From the NCBI GenBank assembly GCA_011772755.1, contig WVYX01000251.1, forward strand, positions 1 through 45,406: DNA of 45,406 nt, written 5' to 3'. The notes under the pieces were generated by a model. That model made no database searches. It was not told the DNA's origin and worked only from the letters and a program-made list of their open reading frames with translations. The DNA comes from Gemmatimonadales bacterium. Lineage in GTDB: Bacteria > Gemmatimonadota > Gemmatimonadetes > Gemmatimonadales > GWC2-71-9. The translations under genes and the position numbers were made by a program. Shown here in pieces: positions 15,113 to 23,014 of this stretch; position 1 is the stretch's first letter; every line of letters begins with the position of its first letter.

Positions 15113-15946
15113 CTATGACTCTAGGTTCCTCACGATCTCCCGGTAGCGGCGCGTGGCCAGCTCCGACGGACGACCTTTGGCGCACAACGATAGGTCGGCA
15201 AGCTTGCGGTGTGGCCGCTCCACGATGACCCGGCCGCGCCCATCGAGCTTCGACTGGAGAACCTGTAGCGCCTCCAAGTACCGGCTGTCTCGTTTGGCCC
15301 GGCGATAGAACGACAGGACGTACACATAGTAGAACAGGTTGTACCGGAGAAACGGATACTCGACCTGCATGAACAGCGTGCCGATTCCGAAATGACAGGG
15401 CCCGATCGGCCGCCTTACCACCCAATGGTCCAGAAGCGAGTCTACCGCCCGATCGAGAGCGGGTTCCTTGTTGACATGTTTCGTGAAGCGAAAGGCATCC
15501 AACACGGGGAGGGTAACACCGGGGTTGGAGAATTCCGTTTCTGGCCCTCGGCCCCATGGGAACTTCTTACACCGCCAACCACCGTCGCTGTGCTGGATTT
15601 CCAGAAGGTGACGAAACGTGTCTTGCAGTCGACGGCTTCTTGCGTGGCCGAATCGACAGAGAACTCTGGCCGCCGCTGCTGTAGAGCAGGGGTACAGTGC
15701 GCCGCCTGGCCCGAGGCGATAGCGGCCGTCGTCTCGCGACGCTTCGAGGATGAGCTGCAGGGCACCTCGAACCGCCTCGTGAGTACGAGCCACCCTCAGC
15801 TCGTGGAGTACGATCAGAGAGGTGAGCGTACTGAATGGGTCACCGACGCCGAGTCGGCCGTCGGCGCTGGCCCAATAGTCTCCACCATTGTCATGCCGCC
15901 TGGCAAGGACGGCGTCGACATCGGAGATGTATCTGCTACTCACCAC
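15113..15946 (-). CDS. Prenyltransferase/squalene-cyclase-like alpha-toroid protein
   Basis: 277 residues of helical repeats. Repeated segments resemble the QW/GGW motifs of terpene cyclases and prenyltransferase repeats: NGGDYWASADGRLGVGDPFS near the start, SRDDGRYRLGPGGALYPCST and IQHSDGGWRCKKFPWGRGPE mid-protein. The length is far below squalene-hopene cyclase (about 630 residues), so it is a half-toroid or a stand-alone repeat protein without visible catalytic DxDD. Start is GTG at 15946 with no strong ribosome site. Function unknown. Confidence 0.65.
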   Translation of the reverse strand: MVSSRYISDVDAVLARRHDNGGDYWASADGRLGVGDPFSTLTSLIVLHELRVARTHEAVRGALQLILEASRDDGRYRLGPGGALYPCSTAAAARVLCRFGHARSRRLQDTFRHLLEIQHSDGGWRCKKFPWGRGPETEFSNPGVTLPVLDAFRFTKHVNKEPALDRAVDSLLDHWVVRRPIGPCHFGIGTLFMQVEYPFLRYNLFYYVYVLSFYRRAKRDSRYLEALQVLQSKLDGRGRVIVERPHRKLADLSLCAKGRPSELATRRYREIVRNLES

Positions 15947-15969
15947 ACTGAGACCGAAGGCGGCAGCGG

Positions 15970-16137
15970 TCAGGACGCCTGTTTGCTCTTGTAGATGCCG
16001 ACGAGACCTTTGATGATGAAGAAGGTACCGAGGCCGTCAAATATGAAGTTGATCACGCTGAAATCGCCCAAGAAGACGGACCCGCCAAATGCGAGACCGA
16101 TGGCGATCAGAACCACACCCGCGATGATATCCCGCAC
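15970..16137 (-). CDS. Tiny membrane protein (55 residues)
   Basis: Reads VRDIIAGVVLIAIGLAFGGS, then VFLGDFSVINFIFDGLGTFF, IIKGLVGIYKSKQAS. Two hydrophobic segments and a basic tail. GTG start at 16137 preceded by GGGAGGG at a suitable distance. It lies 23 bp upstream of the toroid gene, so co-transcription is likely. Small two-helix proteins of this shape are common and unnamed. Confidence 0.55.
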   Translation of the reverse strand: MRDIIAGVVLIAIGLAFGGSVFLGDFSVINFIFDGLGTFFIIKGLVGIYKSKQAS

Positions 16138-16218
16138 TTGGAGCCCTCCCTCTGATAGTTGCTTCGTGCTGTGGCTTCCCCGCTACCTCGTGCTGTCGCC
16201 TACCGTAGGACCGTGGTG

Positions 16219-16404
16219 CTAGCTCCGGTACCTGCCCGCCTTGTACTGCCTCAAGAACTCAGTCGGGTCTTCAATGTCCTCCTCAACCGTTACCGTGCCG
16301 GCCAACATGTAGAGGACGGCGGCCGGAATGCCGATGACCGAGAGGCAGAGGAGGTAGAAGATGATCGCGCTTCCCATGAACTCATGTCTCACGATCTTGG
16401 CCAT
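16219..16404 (-). CDS. Tiny membrane protein (61 residues)
   Basis: One hydrophobic helix (SAIIFYLLCLSVIGIPAAVLY) after a basic N-terminus, then a short acidic loop (VTVEEDIEDPTEFLRQYKAG) and basic end. The DPTEFLRQYKAGRYR ending resembles short cytoplasmic tails of unnamed membrane peptides. GCTGGAGGACATC precedes the ATG. Same strand and close to the 15970 gene, in the same cassette block. Function unknown. Confidence 0.55.
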   Translation of the reverse strand: MAKIVRHEFMGSAIIFYLLCLSVIGIPAAVLYMLAGTVTVEEDIEDPTEFLRQYKAGRYRS

Positions 16405-16432
16405 GATGTCCTCCAGCTCAGTTAGACCAGCT

Positions 16433-16502
16433 GCCTAGCGGATCTGCCCAGCTGCTGCTGGCGAGGCCGAAGCCGCGTGGCCAGCTCAGAATGGCGTTGG
16501 CC
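16433..16502. other. Putative attC recombination site
   Basis: Ends GCCTAGC and GTTGGCC approximate RYYYAAC and GTTRRRY (each off by one base). Between them CCCAGCTGCTGCTGGC and GTGGCCAGCTCAGA form imperfect arms around a GGCCGAAGCCGCG loop, the usual layout of attC. It separates the tiny membrane protein genes from the inverted tag gene. Confidence 0.5.
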
Positions 16503-16785
16503 ATAAGCTGGGCGCGTAGCCGCGTGCAGGCAAGCGGCGCGTGAATGATCCTCGATGGCTGTAGGGCACCCGAACAGATCATTTCGCGATGGCCCCTGCA
16601 CCGGGCAAACCAGCACTCTTGTGCGAGACCGCAGGTGCGCAACAGCTGGCCCGCCCCCCGATCCGGGCCGCTTGACTGCCGCGATGCCTGCGGTATCCTC
16701 GGTGAGAGCCAATTGAGATTCCCATGGTGGCTGAAGTAGCGCGCTTCGCACCGAAGCCGCGCGGGCTGTGACCCAGGGGGACCCG
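16503..16785. other. Spacer upstream of tag, no other gene
   Basis: About 280 bp without a convincing protein on either strand. It holds a sigma-70-like promoter for the plus-strand tag gene (see separate entry), with nothing else recognised. Confidence 0.5.
16672..16699 (+). promoter_or_regulatory. Sigma-70-like promoter for tag
   Basis: TTGACT at 16672-16677 and TATCCT at 16694-16699 are separated by 16 bp, near the standard spacing. It is about 90 bp upstream of the tag start. An own promoter would explain expression of this gene although it runs against the direction of the array. Confidence 0.45.
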
Positions 16786-17367
16786 GTGACCGACCACCTC
16801 ACTCGCTGTGCCTGGTTGGGGGACAACCCTCTCATGATGGCCTACCACGACGAAGAGTGGGGCGTGCCGGTCCACGACGACCGCCTCCATTTCGAGCACC
16901 TGGTCCTAGACGGATTCCAGGCGGGGCTGAGCTGGGCAATCATCCTGAGGAAGCGCGACGGCTTCCGAAAGGCGTTCTCCGGATTCGATCCGGAGAAGCT
17001 GGCACGTTACAATAGGCGGAGCGTCGAACGCCTCCTCGCCGATCCAGGCATCGTGCGCAACCGGCAGAAGATCGAGGCAGCGATCGCGAATGCGAAGACG
17101 TTCCTCCGCCTGCAGGATGAAATGGGGTCGTTCGACGAGTTCATCTGGCAGTTCGTGGGCGGCGAGCCCAAGCAAAATCGCTGGCGCATGCTCAAACAGC
17201 TTCCGGCCCGCACGAAGGAATCCGACGCAATGAGCAAGGCGCTCAAGCAGCGCGGCTTCCGATTCGTCGGCTCCACCATCTGCTATGCCTACATGCAGGC
17301 TGCAGGATTGGTGAACGATCACATCGCGAAGTGCTTCCGGCACAGGGAGCTGGGTGGGCGAGCGTAG
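16786..17367 (+). CDS. tag: DNA-3-methyladenine glycosylase I
   Basis: Base-excision repair enzyme removing 3-methyladenine from alkylated DNA. The 193-residue protein has the family N-terminus TRCAWLGDNPLMMAYHDEEW, the DGFQAGLSWAIILRKRDGFR helix-hairpin region and the C-terminal RGFRFVGSTICYAYMQAAGL NDHIAKCFRH. The four zinc ligands of Tag (N-terminal Cys and His, C-terminal His and Cys) are all present. GTG at 16786 is chosen because AGGGGG precedes it and it opens at the family start; a GTG at 16768 is possible. It is the only plus-strand gene in the array and lies between two attC-like sites. Confidence 0.93.
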   Translation: MTDHLTRCAWLGDNPLMMAYHDEEWGVPVHDDRLHFEHLVLDGFQAGLSWAIILRKRDGFRKAFSGFDPEKLARYNRRSVERLLADPGIVRNRQKIEAAIANAKTFLRLQDEMGSFDEFIWQFVGGEPKQNRWRMLKQLPARTKESDAMSKALKQRGFRFVGSTICYAYMQAAGLVNDHIAKCFRHRELGGRA

Positions 17368-17443
17368 GCGAGGCCGCAGGACGGCTTGTGCGCGTCAGTC
17401 GGGCGCCTCTTTCACAGCCCTTGTCAAGATGGGCGCCCCAGCA

Positions 17444-17559
17444 GCCTAACGGACGCCCGATTCTGTTGCGCGACCAGTCTGGCCAGCCGAAGCCTGGGCT
17501 GCGAAGCGAAGGGCTCGGGGCTCGACGGCTACCGCGCTAGCGGCAATCTCTTGTTAGGT
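17444..17559. other. attC recombination site (best example)
   Basis: Both ends fit the integron consensus exactly: GCCTAAC at 17444-17450 (RYYYAAC) and GTTAGGT at 17553-17559 (GTTRRRY). The 116-bp interval has no gene and contains GC-rich imperfect palindromic arms with unpaired bases, as expected for an attC folded as single strand. The stop codon TAA of the minus-strand lipoprotein gene lies inside the right end, as in many cassettes. Confidence 0.85.
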
Positions 17560-18855
17560 GGTACCACCCGCGGTCGTTGGCTTCACGATATCGAATATCT
17601 GCAGGTACTGGACCTCGAGCTCGTCTTCATAGATGCCGATCACGTAGTCCTTCCCAATCTCGAGGATTCGTATCGGCGGAAGCTGCATGGAGCCGAGGAG
17701 CTTGCCCGTGCGATCGAACACGCGGTATTCAGTCGCCTCAAACCCTCCTCGGCGGGTCGGTCCCCGCTCCACCCAAAGGTTGCCCTCCCGATCGAGCACG
17801 AGTTCCGAGTACTCCGGTCGCACGTCGGGCACTGGAACCTGAGCGACCAGTCGGCGCGCATCATCCGGGCTGAGCTTCTGCCGATAGAGCTCCAGGGTCG
17901 CCTCGCGCCACGCGACCACTTCCTGCTCACTCCCTCCGACCGCGATGGGCTCCCCCCGCCACCGCAGAGCACGGGCGGATCCGTCCTGCGCCACGCATAA
18001 GACCTCCGGCTCTTCCTGATCACCGATGCACACCCTGGGCTCATTGGGCTGGACCGCGATCGAGGTGTTCTTGGCAAGAGCCGGAACGACGCGCTGCGGC
18101 CCCCACGGCGCATCGACCAACACGTGCTCGACATCGCCGAAGAACATGACGGTGTCGATCACCGAGAGGTCGGACGATACACGCAATGCGCCGCTCCTCT
18201 GTCGAAACCGGCTCGTGGTGGGAGTGCCCTTGCCCACCTTCTCGATGAGGCGGACCAGCAGCTCCCCGCTGCTCAGCAGCATGGCTGACCCAGGATAGAG
18301 AGGTGGGACCGCTGCCTTCGCGATCCCCTCGCGGCTGAAGGTGTGGACGCCGACGTAGTTCCCGACGGAGTCGAATTTGCTGACGCGGTACGCCTGGTCA
18401 TCCCAAACCAAGATGGAGTCTGCCGCCTGAACGAGGATCTGTGTCGGGCGTTGGAACTCGCCGGGACCTGAGCCTGCGCTTCCGAGCATCCTCTTGAGGG
18501 TCCCGTCGGGACCGTACAGTCGGACCGTGCGCGCTCTCGCATCTGCCACGACAAGATCGCCGTCCGCCTGACGGGCAACTGCCGATACATCGAAGAATTG
18601 GTACGCTTCGTCACCGTCCAAGACCCCGATGATCTGCCGGGCCTGGGCAGGCACTGTCCAGGCCTCGCCCGCCCTCCACTGCGCTTCATGACTGACGACG
18701 ATGGTGACGTCGGCCGAGTCGCTCACCGTCACGGAACCGGACGGAGGCAGTTCTGGGTCGCAGCTGTATGTCATCACGGCAGCGGATGCGATGAGGCCGA
18801 GTAACCGTAAGCTGGATGGTCGGAAGCTCAACGAATGACTCGCGAGTAGGGCCAT
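17554..18855 (-). CDS. 6-bladed beta-propeller lipoprotein
   Basis: 433 residues, the same length and family as the protein at 5037-6338. A signal peptide ending at SAAVMTYSC suggests a lipidated Cys near residue 32. Propeller blade repeats include GDLVVADARARTVRLYGPDG, KRMLGSAGSGPGEFQRPTQI (the GPGEF blade signature of this family), YRVSKFDSVGNYVGVHTFSR and NLWVERGPTRRGGFEATEYR. The ATG at 18855 begins at a normal signal peptide. The stop sits in an attC end, so this is a long single-gene cassette. Confidence 0.75.
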   Translation of the reverse strand: MALLASHSLSFRPSSLRLLGLIASAAVMTYSCDPELPPSGSVTVSDSADVTIVVSHEAQWRAGEAWTVPAQARQIIGVLDGDEAYQFFDVSAVARQADGDLVVADARARTVRLYGPDGTLKRMLGSAGSGPGEFQRPTQILVQAADSILVWDDQAYRVSKFDSVGNYVGVHTFSREGIAKAAVPPLYPGSAMLLSSGELLVRLIEKVGKGTPTTSRFRQRSGALRVSSDLSVIDTVMFFGDVEHVLVDAPWGPQRVVPALAKNTSIAVQPNEPRVCIGDQEEPEVLCVAQDGSARALRWRGEPIAVGGSEQEVVAWREATLELYRQKLSPDDARRLVAQVPVPDVRPEYSELVLDREGNLWVERGPTRRGGFEATEYRVFDRTGKLLGSMQLPPIRILEIGKDYVIGIYEDELEVQYLQIFDIVKPTTAGGTT

Positions 18856-18884
18856 GACTTCGGGAGCACCACCGGATTCCTCGG

Positions 18885-19304
18885 CTAGTTGGCCATCTTG
18901 ACGGCGGCGAGCTTCTCCACCGCAGCAAGATCCCTCTTCCGACGAACCTCAAGACGAACCGCCCGGCCCTCGGCGTACTTCCGCGCACTGTCTATCGCGC
19001 CGAGGACCGCAGCCGGCAAGTCAGTCTGATGCGCGGCCCTGACAGCCTTTTCCCCTATGGCGAAGCCCGCAACGAAGTGCCCCCGACACGGTGTCAGGTA
19101 CAGGACGGTCCGCTTGCGCTGCTTGAGTTGGAGCGTCCAGCCCCACTTCTGACCCCCGAACTTCCAGGTCTCACTCAGCGGTGCATGCTGAGATGCCAGC
19201 GCAGCCACGAGGCTATCCCATAGAGGACTGGCACCTCCCAACGCCGCCGCCAGTTCGCCGGCTTGTGGTGGAGCGGACTTGTCGTCGAATGCACTGGTTG
19301 CCAT
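18885..19304 (-). CDS. DUF3788 family protein
   Basis: 139 residues matching DUF3788: LWDSLVAALASQHAPLSETW, KFGGQKWGWTLQLKQRKRTV, LYLTPCRGHFVAGFAIGEKA and SARKYAEGRAVRLEVRRKRD. Family members are small cytosolic proteins of unknown function. ATG at 19304 has a short purine-rich stretch before it and lies two bases after the stop of the upstream membrane protein gene, so they are coupled. Confidence 0.8.
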   Translation of the reverse strand: MATSAFDDKSAPPQAGELAAALGGASPLWDSLVAALASQHAPLSETWKFGGQKWGWTLQLKQRKRTVLYLTPCRGHFVAGFAIGEKAVRAAHQTDLPAAVLGAIDSARKYAEGRAVRLEVRRKRDLAAVEKLAAVKMAN

Positions 19305-19306
19305 GC

Positions 19307-19537
19307 CTACCTCGAGCTCCGTCGCAGTCGCCAGATCGTGCTTCTTCCACCTAATACCGCCCGGAAAACCTCTCTGGCCACGGCAATCCCGCCGACTACA
19401 GCTGCGATCCCAAATACGTACGAGCCGTCCCGAAACAGGCGCCAGCCGGCGCCGATCACGGCGACCAGCGGGAGGATACCGACGGATGACGCCAGAATCC
19501 GGACCGGCCACCGCAGCGATACTTCGGCGTCGTTCAT
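19307..19537 (-). CDS. Small membrane protein
   Basis: 76 residues with two hydrophobic segments (ASSVGILPLVAVIGAGWRLF and YVFGIAAVVGGIAVAREVFR) and a basic C-terminus (GGRSTIWRLRRSSR). Directly upstream of and nearly touching the DUF3788 gene. No family recognised. Confidence 0.5.
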   Translation of the reverse strand: MNDAEVSLRWPVRILASSVGILPLVAVIGAGWRLFRDGSYVFGIAAVVGGIAVAREVFRAVLGGRSTIWRLRRSSR

Positions 19538-19594
19538 GTGCGCGGCCTCACGCCTGTGCCCATCACTTGAGGCGTGATCATGAGCTGCGGGTGT

Positions 19595-19705
19595 GCCCGC
19601 CCACCAAGCGTCGCGCAAAGCGATCGGCTCTGGGCCTACCGTGCCGCACAATCACAACTTCCTCTGGATCTCACGCGTCTTCGCAGGTTCATGCGCGTGT
19701 TAGCT
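19595..19705. other. Putative attC recombination site
   Basis: The right end, read on the minus strand, is GCTAACACGCGCATGAACCT, which resembles the start of Vibrio-type attC sites (TAACAAACGCATCAA). It overlaps the stop of the next gene. The left boundary is uncertain; CGCCCACCAAGCG is a weak candidate. Confidence 0.4.
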
Positions 19706-20086
19706 GGTGCTGTCATCCTTCCTGAGACGACGCTGCCTGAACTTACGGTACACGACAGCCGCAGCTCCACCCAGGGACGCCACAGCGGCGAAGATAGCAG
19801 AATTGACGAGGACCAAGGGTGGTATTTCCGGGAACTCGTGGACCACGAACAGCGACCAGTGCGATCCGAAGGAGAGAACCAGACCGATCACGGGTGCCCA
19901 CCGAAGCTCGTAGCCGAACCGTGACACTGACACCCAACCTGCAGTTGCGATCAGCAGCGCGCCGACCACGACCAGCGCGTTCTGCATGGCCGGCGTATAC
20001 TGCACGGACGCCCTGCCAAACACGCTGACAGCCGTCATGACCACCACCGCCACCAAGAACAGACCAAGTATCGTAAGCTGTTTCAT
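19700..20086 (-). CDS. Integral membrane hypothetical protein
   Basis: 128 residues with four hydrophobic segments: LTILGLFLVAVVVMTAVSVF, NALVVVGALLIATAGWVSVS, WAPVIGLVLSFGSHWSLFVV and PLVLVNSAIFAAVASLGGAA, ending in a short basic tail. Helix count and length suggest a small bundle without soluble domains. ATG at 20086. No recognised family. Its stop codon lies in an attC-like end. Confidence 0.55.
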   Translation of the reverse strand: MKQLTILGLFLVAVVVMTAVSVFGRASVQYTPAMQNALVVVGALLIATAGWVSVSRFGYELRWAPVIGLVLSFGSHWSLFVVHEFPEIPPLVLVNSAIFAAVASLGGAAAVVYRKFRQRRLRKDDSTS

Positions 20087-20151
20087 CGACGCGTCACGGC
20101 ATGACTCGCCAGTCTACCTCCTCGGTCTTCATTGCACTCACCATGCGACCA

Positions 20152-20204
20152 AGCCAACGAGTTTTCCTGTCAATCACGCGCTCAGCTTCATGCACTTGTT
20201 ATAC
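20152..20204. other. Short attC-like site
   Basis: On the minus strand it reads TATAACAAGTGCATGAAGCT at one end, very like the Vibrio-type attC start, and CTCGTTGGCT at the other, so both ends approximate the core. It is only 53 bp, shorter than most. Confidence 0.45.
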
Positions 20205-20214
20205 GGCTCAGGAA

Positions 20215-21111
20215 CTATACGATCTGGATCGACGCGATCTCGATCCCCAAGAACACGGCTTTGCGCTTTTCCTCCGTCAACCCGTGGATGGCGTCGAGAA
20301 ATACATTCCTCACGTAGTACGTCTCGTCACCCAAGCCATACTCGTAACGCAGTTCGCGGAAAGCATCTCCTGTCCAATCCACCTCATGTGTAATGCGTCC
20401 GATATCTGGCATTCTGAAATCGATCTGGACCATCCCACCACGGCTCAGGTGTGCAGGGTCAACCCCGCCCTTGAACCGACCGCGAGCGACCTCGTAGATG
20501 AACAGAAGCTCCATTCTGCGCATGGGATCAAGCGCATTTATCAGGGTCTCCAACCGTTCATCAGTCAGCCTAGTTCCTTCAGCGGCAGCATTCTGCTCAG
20601 CGACAATGACCTGTGCAAGTCGACGGACACGCTGTTGTGCAGCTCTCCGAAGTCCCTCCTCCATGGAGGCCGCGGCGGTCTCGCCGCCCGCGAGCCGTGA
20701 CAGCCAGGCGAACAGCTCATCACTCAGTTGACGTGCAAAGTGTCTCACCCCGACCCTAGTGAAGTCAGTGCAGAGCAGATACCTCCGTGCCTTTATCTCC
20801 TCAGGCAGTTCACTCCACGCCTCAAGGTCGAGTACAACCGGGATCACGAAGACGCGCTGCATTTCCTTCTCGCGCTCCAGCGCCCATCTAAGTTCCCTTT
20901 GGACCCAACCGGAACGAACGGCCTCTGCGCCGATGAACAGAATGAGGAAATCAGTCTCGACCTGAATTGCATTCTTGAGCGATGACCCCAGGTTCTCTCC
21001 AACCAGAATCTCGGCTTCGTCGATCCACGAGCGGACATGCTCTGGAAGATGCGAGCGAATCTCCCGTAGGAGAGGCTTGTCACGGCTTGCGTGGCTGAGG
21101 AAAATCTTCAT
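20215..21111 (-). CDS. TIR-domain protein, candidate NADase defence effector
   Basis: 298 residues. The first 140 form a TIR domain: box 1 MKIFLSHASRDKPLLREIRS, the WIDEAEILVGENLGSSLKNA region (BB loop) and VETDFLILFIGAEAVRSGWV followed by QRELRWALERE, with Glu-73 at the position of the catalytic Glu of bacterial TIR NADases. The remaining 155 residues are helical with a conserved-looking AVFLGIEIASIQIV end and no recognised sensor. Bacterial TIR proteins cleave NAD+ or make cyclic signals during antiviral abortive infection. Stand-alone status here is unusual; partners could be in neighbouring cassettes or absent. Confidence 0.75.
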   Translation of the reverse strand: MKIFLSHASRDKPLLREIRSHLPEHVRSWIDEAEILVGENLGSSLKNAIQVETDFLILFIGAEAVRSGWVQRELRWALEREKEMQRVFVIPVVLDLEAWSELPEEIKARRYLLCTDFTRVGVRHFARQLSDELFAWLSRLAGGETAAASMEEGLRRAAQQRVRRLAQVIVAEQNAAAEGTRLTDERLETLINALDPMRRMELLFIYEVARGRFKGGVDPAHLSRGGMVQIDFRMPDIGRITHEVDWTGDAFRELRYEYGLGDETYYVRNVFLDAIHGLTEEKRKAVFLGIEIASIQIV

Positions 21112-21183
21112 AGGGCGTATCGAGCGTCACAGACGATTCTACATGTGGAAAGCGTGAATCGCGACGAGTAGCATACCTCAGTT

Positions 21184-21328
21184 GCCTAACGACCCTGCGC
21201 GTCACCTGGGGGCGTGCTCACCCGCCAGCGATGCCGGAGTCTGATCGTCTTCAGGTCTCTAGGTCCACAAATCAACGACATCCTTTCGAGACGGTCTGTG
21301 CCTCCGTAGCTCCGTGGCCTGGCTAGGC
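21184..21328. other. Putative attC recombination site
   Basis: Left end GCCTAAC is exact. Right end GCTAGGC differs from GTTRRRY by one base and overlaps the next gene's stop. Arms GACCCTGCGCGTCACC and GTAGCTCCGTGGCC are imperfectly complementary. The spacer has no gene. Confidence 0.6.
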
Positions 21329-21751
21329 ATCGCCACGAGGGCCTGTCGCATGGGGTTCCGCTCTGAAGGGATCGGAGGGCACCTTGTCGGCAAACCAGCG
21401 CACGTCGTAGACCGCGTCGTCCTCTTGCAAGCAGCCGTGTATCGCGTCGAGCAGACTGCCCAACTCCCGCTCCTCCGTAGCACCAAGCAACTTCTTGAGG
21501 AAGCCGTACTTGCGCGGGCACTGGACCACCCACGCCCCGTACTCAGGATCGTACAGCCCGATCATGAGATGGTAGTCAATGGTGCCCGACCGGCAGCAAA
21601 GGTCGAAGAACGGTTCCCAGAGTACCGGCTCCTGCACCGCGAAACCTCGCTGGCGCAGGCCCTCGCGGAGCGTGTTAGCAAGCGCACGCCCGGGCGGTTC
21701 CTCCGCGAACCGGGAGGCGTACTTTGATCTGAAGACGGCAACGGTGTTCAC
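21323..21751 (-). CDS. Hypothetical protein
   Basis: 142 residues, soluble, probably mixed alpha/beta: VAVFRSKYASRFAEEPPGRA, LREGLRQRGFAVQEPVLWEP and DYHLMIGLYDPEYGAWVVQC. The closing DAIHGCLQEDDAVYDVRWFA and several Cys and aromatic residues suggest a compact domain. Starts with GTG at 21751 with GGAGGG upstream. Looks like a typical single-gene cassette between attC-like sites at 21184 and 21768. No family recognised. Confidence 0.6.
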   Translation of the reverse strand: MNTVAVFRSKYASRFAEEPPGRALANTLREGLRQRGFAVQEPVLWEPFFDLCCRSGTIDYHLMIGLYDPEYGAWVVQCPRKYGFLKKLLGATEERELGSLLDAIHGCLQEDDAVYDVRWFADKVPSDPFRAEPHATGPRGDA

Positions 21752-21767
21752 GCCGGCCCTCCGCCAT

Positions 21768-21906
21768 CCCTAACGGTCAGCGCCTAAGCTGCGCACGTTC
21801 ACTCGCCCTTGCAAGCGGAGGCCGCGTAGGTCACGGACAGTGGTGCGGGGCTCGGTAGTCCCTTCGTCAAAAACGTGCGCGCGACAGCACCAGGCGCTCG
21901 TTAGCC
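21768..21906. other. attC recombination site
   Basis: 139-bp interval bounded by CCCTAAC and GTTAGCC. The arms GGTCAGCGCCTAAGCTGCGC and GCGACAGCACCAGGCGCTCG are complementary over most positions with a few bulges, the classic attC fold. The interior has no gene. It lies 31 bp downstream of the CPBP protease gene. Confidence 0.75.
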
Positions 21907-21937
21907 AGCCACGTGTGCATGTCAAGGATCACGGTGC

Positions 21938-22714
21938 TCACGCTGGTTCGGCAGCCTCCCGCCGTCCCAGGATGTAGCGTAGCAGGACGCCAAGACTGAC
22001 CAACCAGGCCAAGATCAGTGCCGACCCTGAGTACGGCGTGACGACAAAGAGCCTGACAAACAGCAGCACACCTAAATGCACCAGGGACACTGCGATCAGC
22101 CCGCCGGTTCTCTCGCGGACCAACCCAAGCAAGAGAGCCAACGCTGTCGTTGCCGCAAAACCTATCCAGTCCAACGAGTACTGGTCGCGCAACGGGTTGA
22201 AAGGGTTAAGCAAGTGAGCGATGCCAAACAACAGGGATGTGACGAACAGACCCACTCCAAACTTCGCCCTTCGTAGGGTGCACGGCCTGCCCAACACTCG
22301 GTTGAACTCGCCCTGGAAGAAGCCGCGATACAAGAACTCTTCCGCAACAGCCACAAAGACCGCCAGGAAGAGAAGCGTGTTCAGTATCCCACGACTTGCC
22401 ACTTGCGGTGCGAGTTCAAGTTCGCCAAGTAACAAGTCGGCCAGAAGGCCCGGGACGAAGAGAAGTGCTACGAGTGCAACGCCAAGCTGCAGGTCGCTGC
22501 GCCAATGCTTCAGAGTAACGCCGTAGCTCTCAGCCCTCGACCAGTCCAGTAGCAGGAACGGCACCGGCACCAAGATGAAGACGGTGTGGAATGCGTAGTT
22601 CCATCCTGCTTCTCCGAATAGCAACCGATTGATGGACGTCGTGGACAGCCACCAGCCGAACATGGTGACGAGAGCGAACACAGCGAGAAGCCCTAGGATA
22701 GGACGTAGCCTCAT
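21938..22714 (-). CDS. CPBP family intramembrane metalloprotease
   Basis: 258-residue multi-pass membrane protein (about seven hydrophobic segments). The CPBP/Abi hallmark EEFLYRGFFQGEFNRVLGR is present with its Glu-Glu pair, and the second motif FGIAHLLNPFNP carries the conserved His. The family includes CAAX-type proteases and bacteriocin-immunity proteins; here the partner substrate is not evident. ATG at 22714 is preferred over an earlier TTG. The gene is a single-gene cassette with attC-like sites on both sides. Confidence 0.8.
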   Translation of the reverse strand: MRLRPILGLLAVFALVTMFGWWLSTTSINRLLFGEAGWNYAFHTVFILVPVPFLLLDWSRAESYGVTLKHWRSDLQLGVALVALLFVPGLLADLLLGELELAPQVASRGILNTLLFLAVFVAVAEEFLYRGFFQGEFNRVLGRPCTLRRAKFGVGLFVTSLLFGIAHLLNPFNPLRDQYSLDWIGFAATTALALLLGLVRERTGGLIAVSLVHLGVLLFVRLFVVTPYSGSALILAWLVSLGVLLRYILGRREAAEPA

Positions 22715-22861
22715 GTGAGCTGCCGAGGCCGCGCGGAAGTGACGGTCAGACTCTGACGGCAAGTGTGTTGCCCGGATCCTGTTGGATGAACCGCTCCGGG
22801 ATCACCACCGAAGATAGTGAACCCGCGACTGCCGATCTCAAGGAAGCCGTGATCCGTGGCT

Positions 22862-23004
22862 GGCTAACGACTCTGCGCCTTGACCTGCGAGTGACTCCTC
22901 GCTAGGCGCGCATCGTGGAGAACGTACTTGTATCAACGCCAGGCACACAAACCTCCGCCTTCCTCTAGTCCGATAGCGCTCGACAGGTCGATGCGCTTGA
23001 TATC
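22862..23004. other. Putative attC recombination site (family A)
   Basis: GGCTAAC at the left end (one base off the consensus). The interior TGACCTGCGAG and GTATCAACGCCA segments are shared with the site at 24487-24580, and CCAGGCACACAAACCT is shared with the site at 12837-13015. The right end, TTGATATC, looks degenerate. Confidence 0.65.
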
Positions 23005-23014
23005 AGGCTGTCCT

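Noticed and set aside
16422-16835. Minus-strand ORFs in the tag upstream spacer
   Set aside because: Translations are low complexity with no ribosome site, and they overlap the tag start and the attC-like site.
22718-22810. Possible remnant ending VVIPERFIQQDPGNTLAVRV before the CPBP gene
   Set aside because: Only about 30 codons, no usable start, no family match; may be chance coding.
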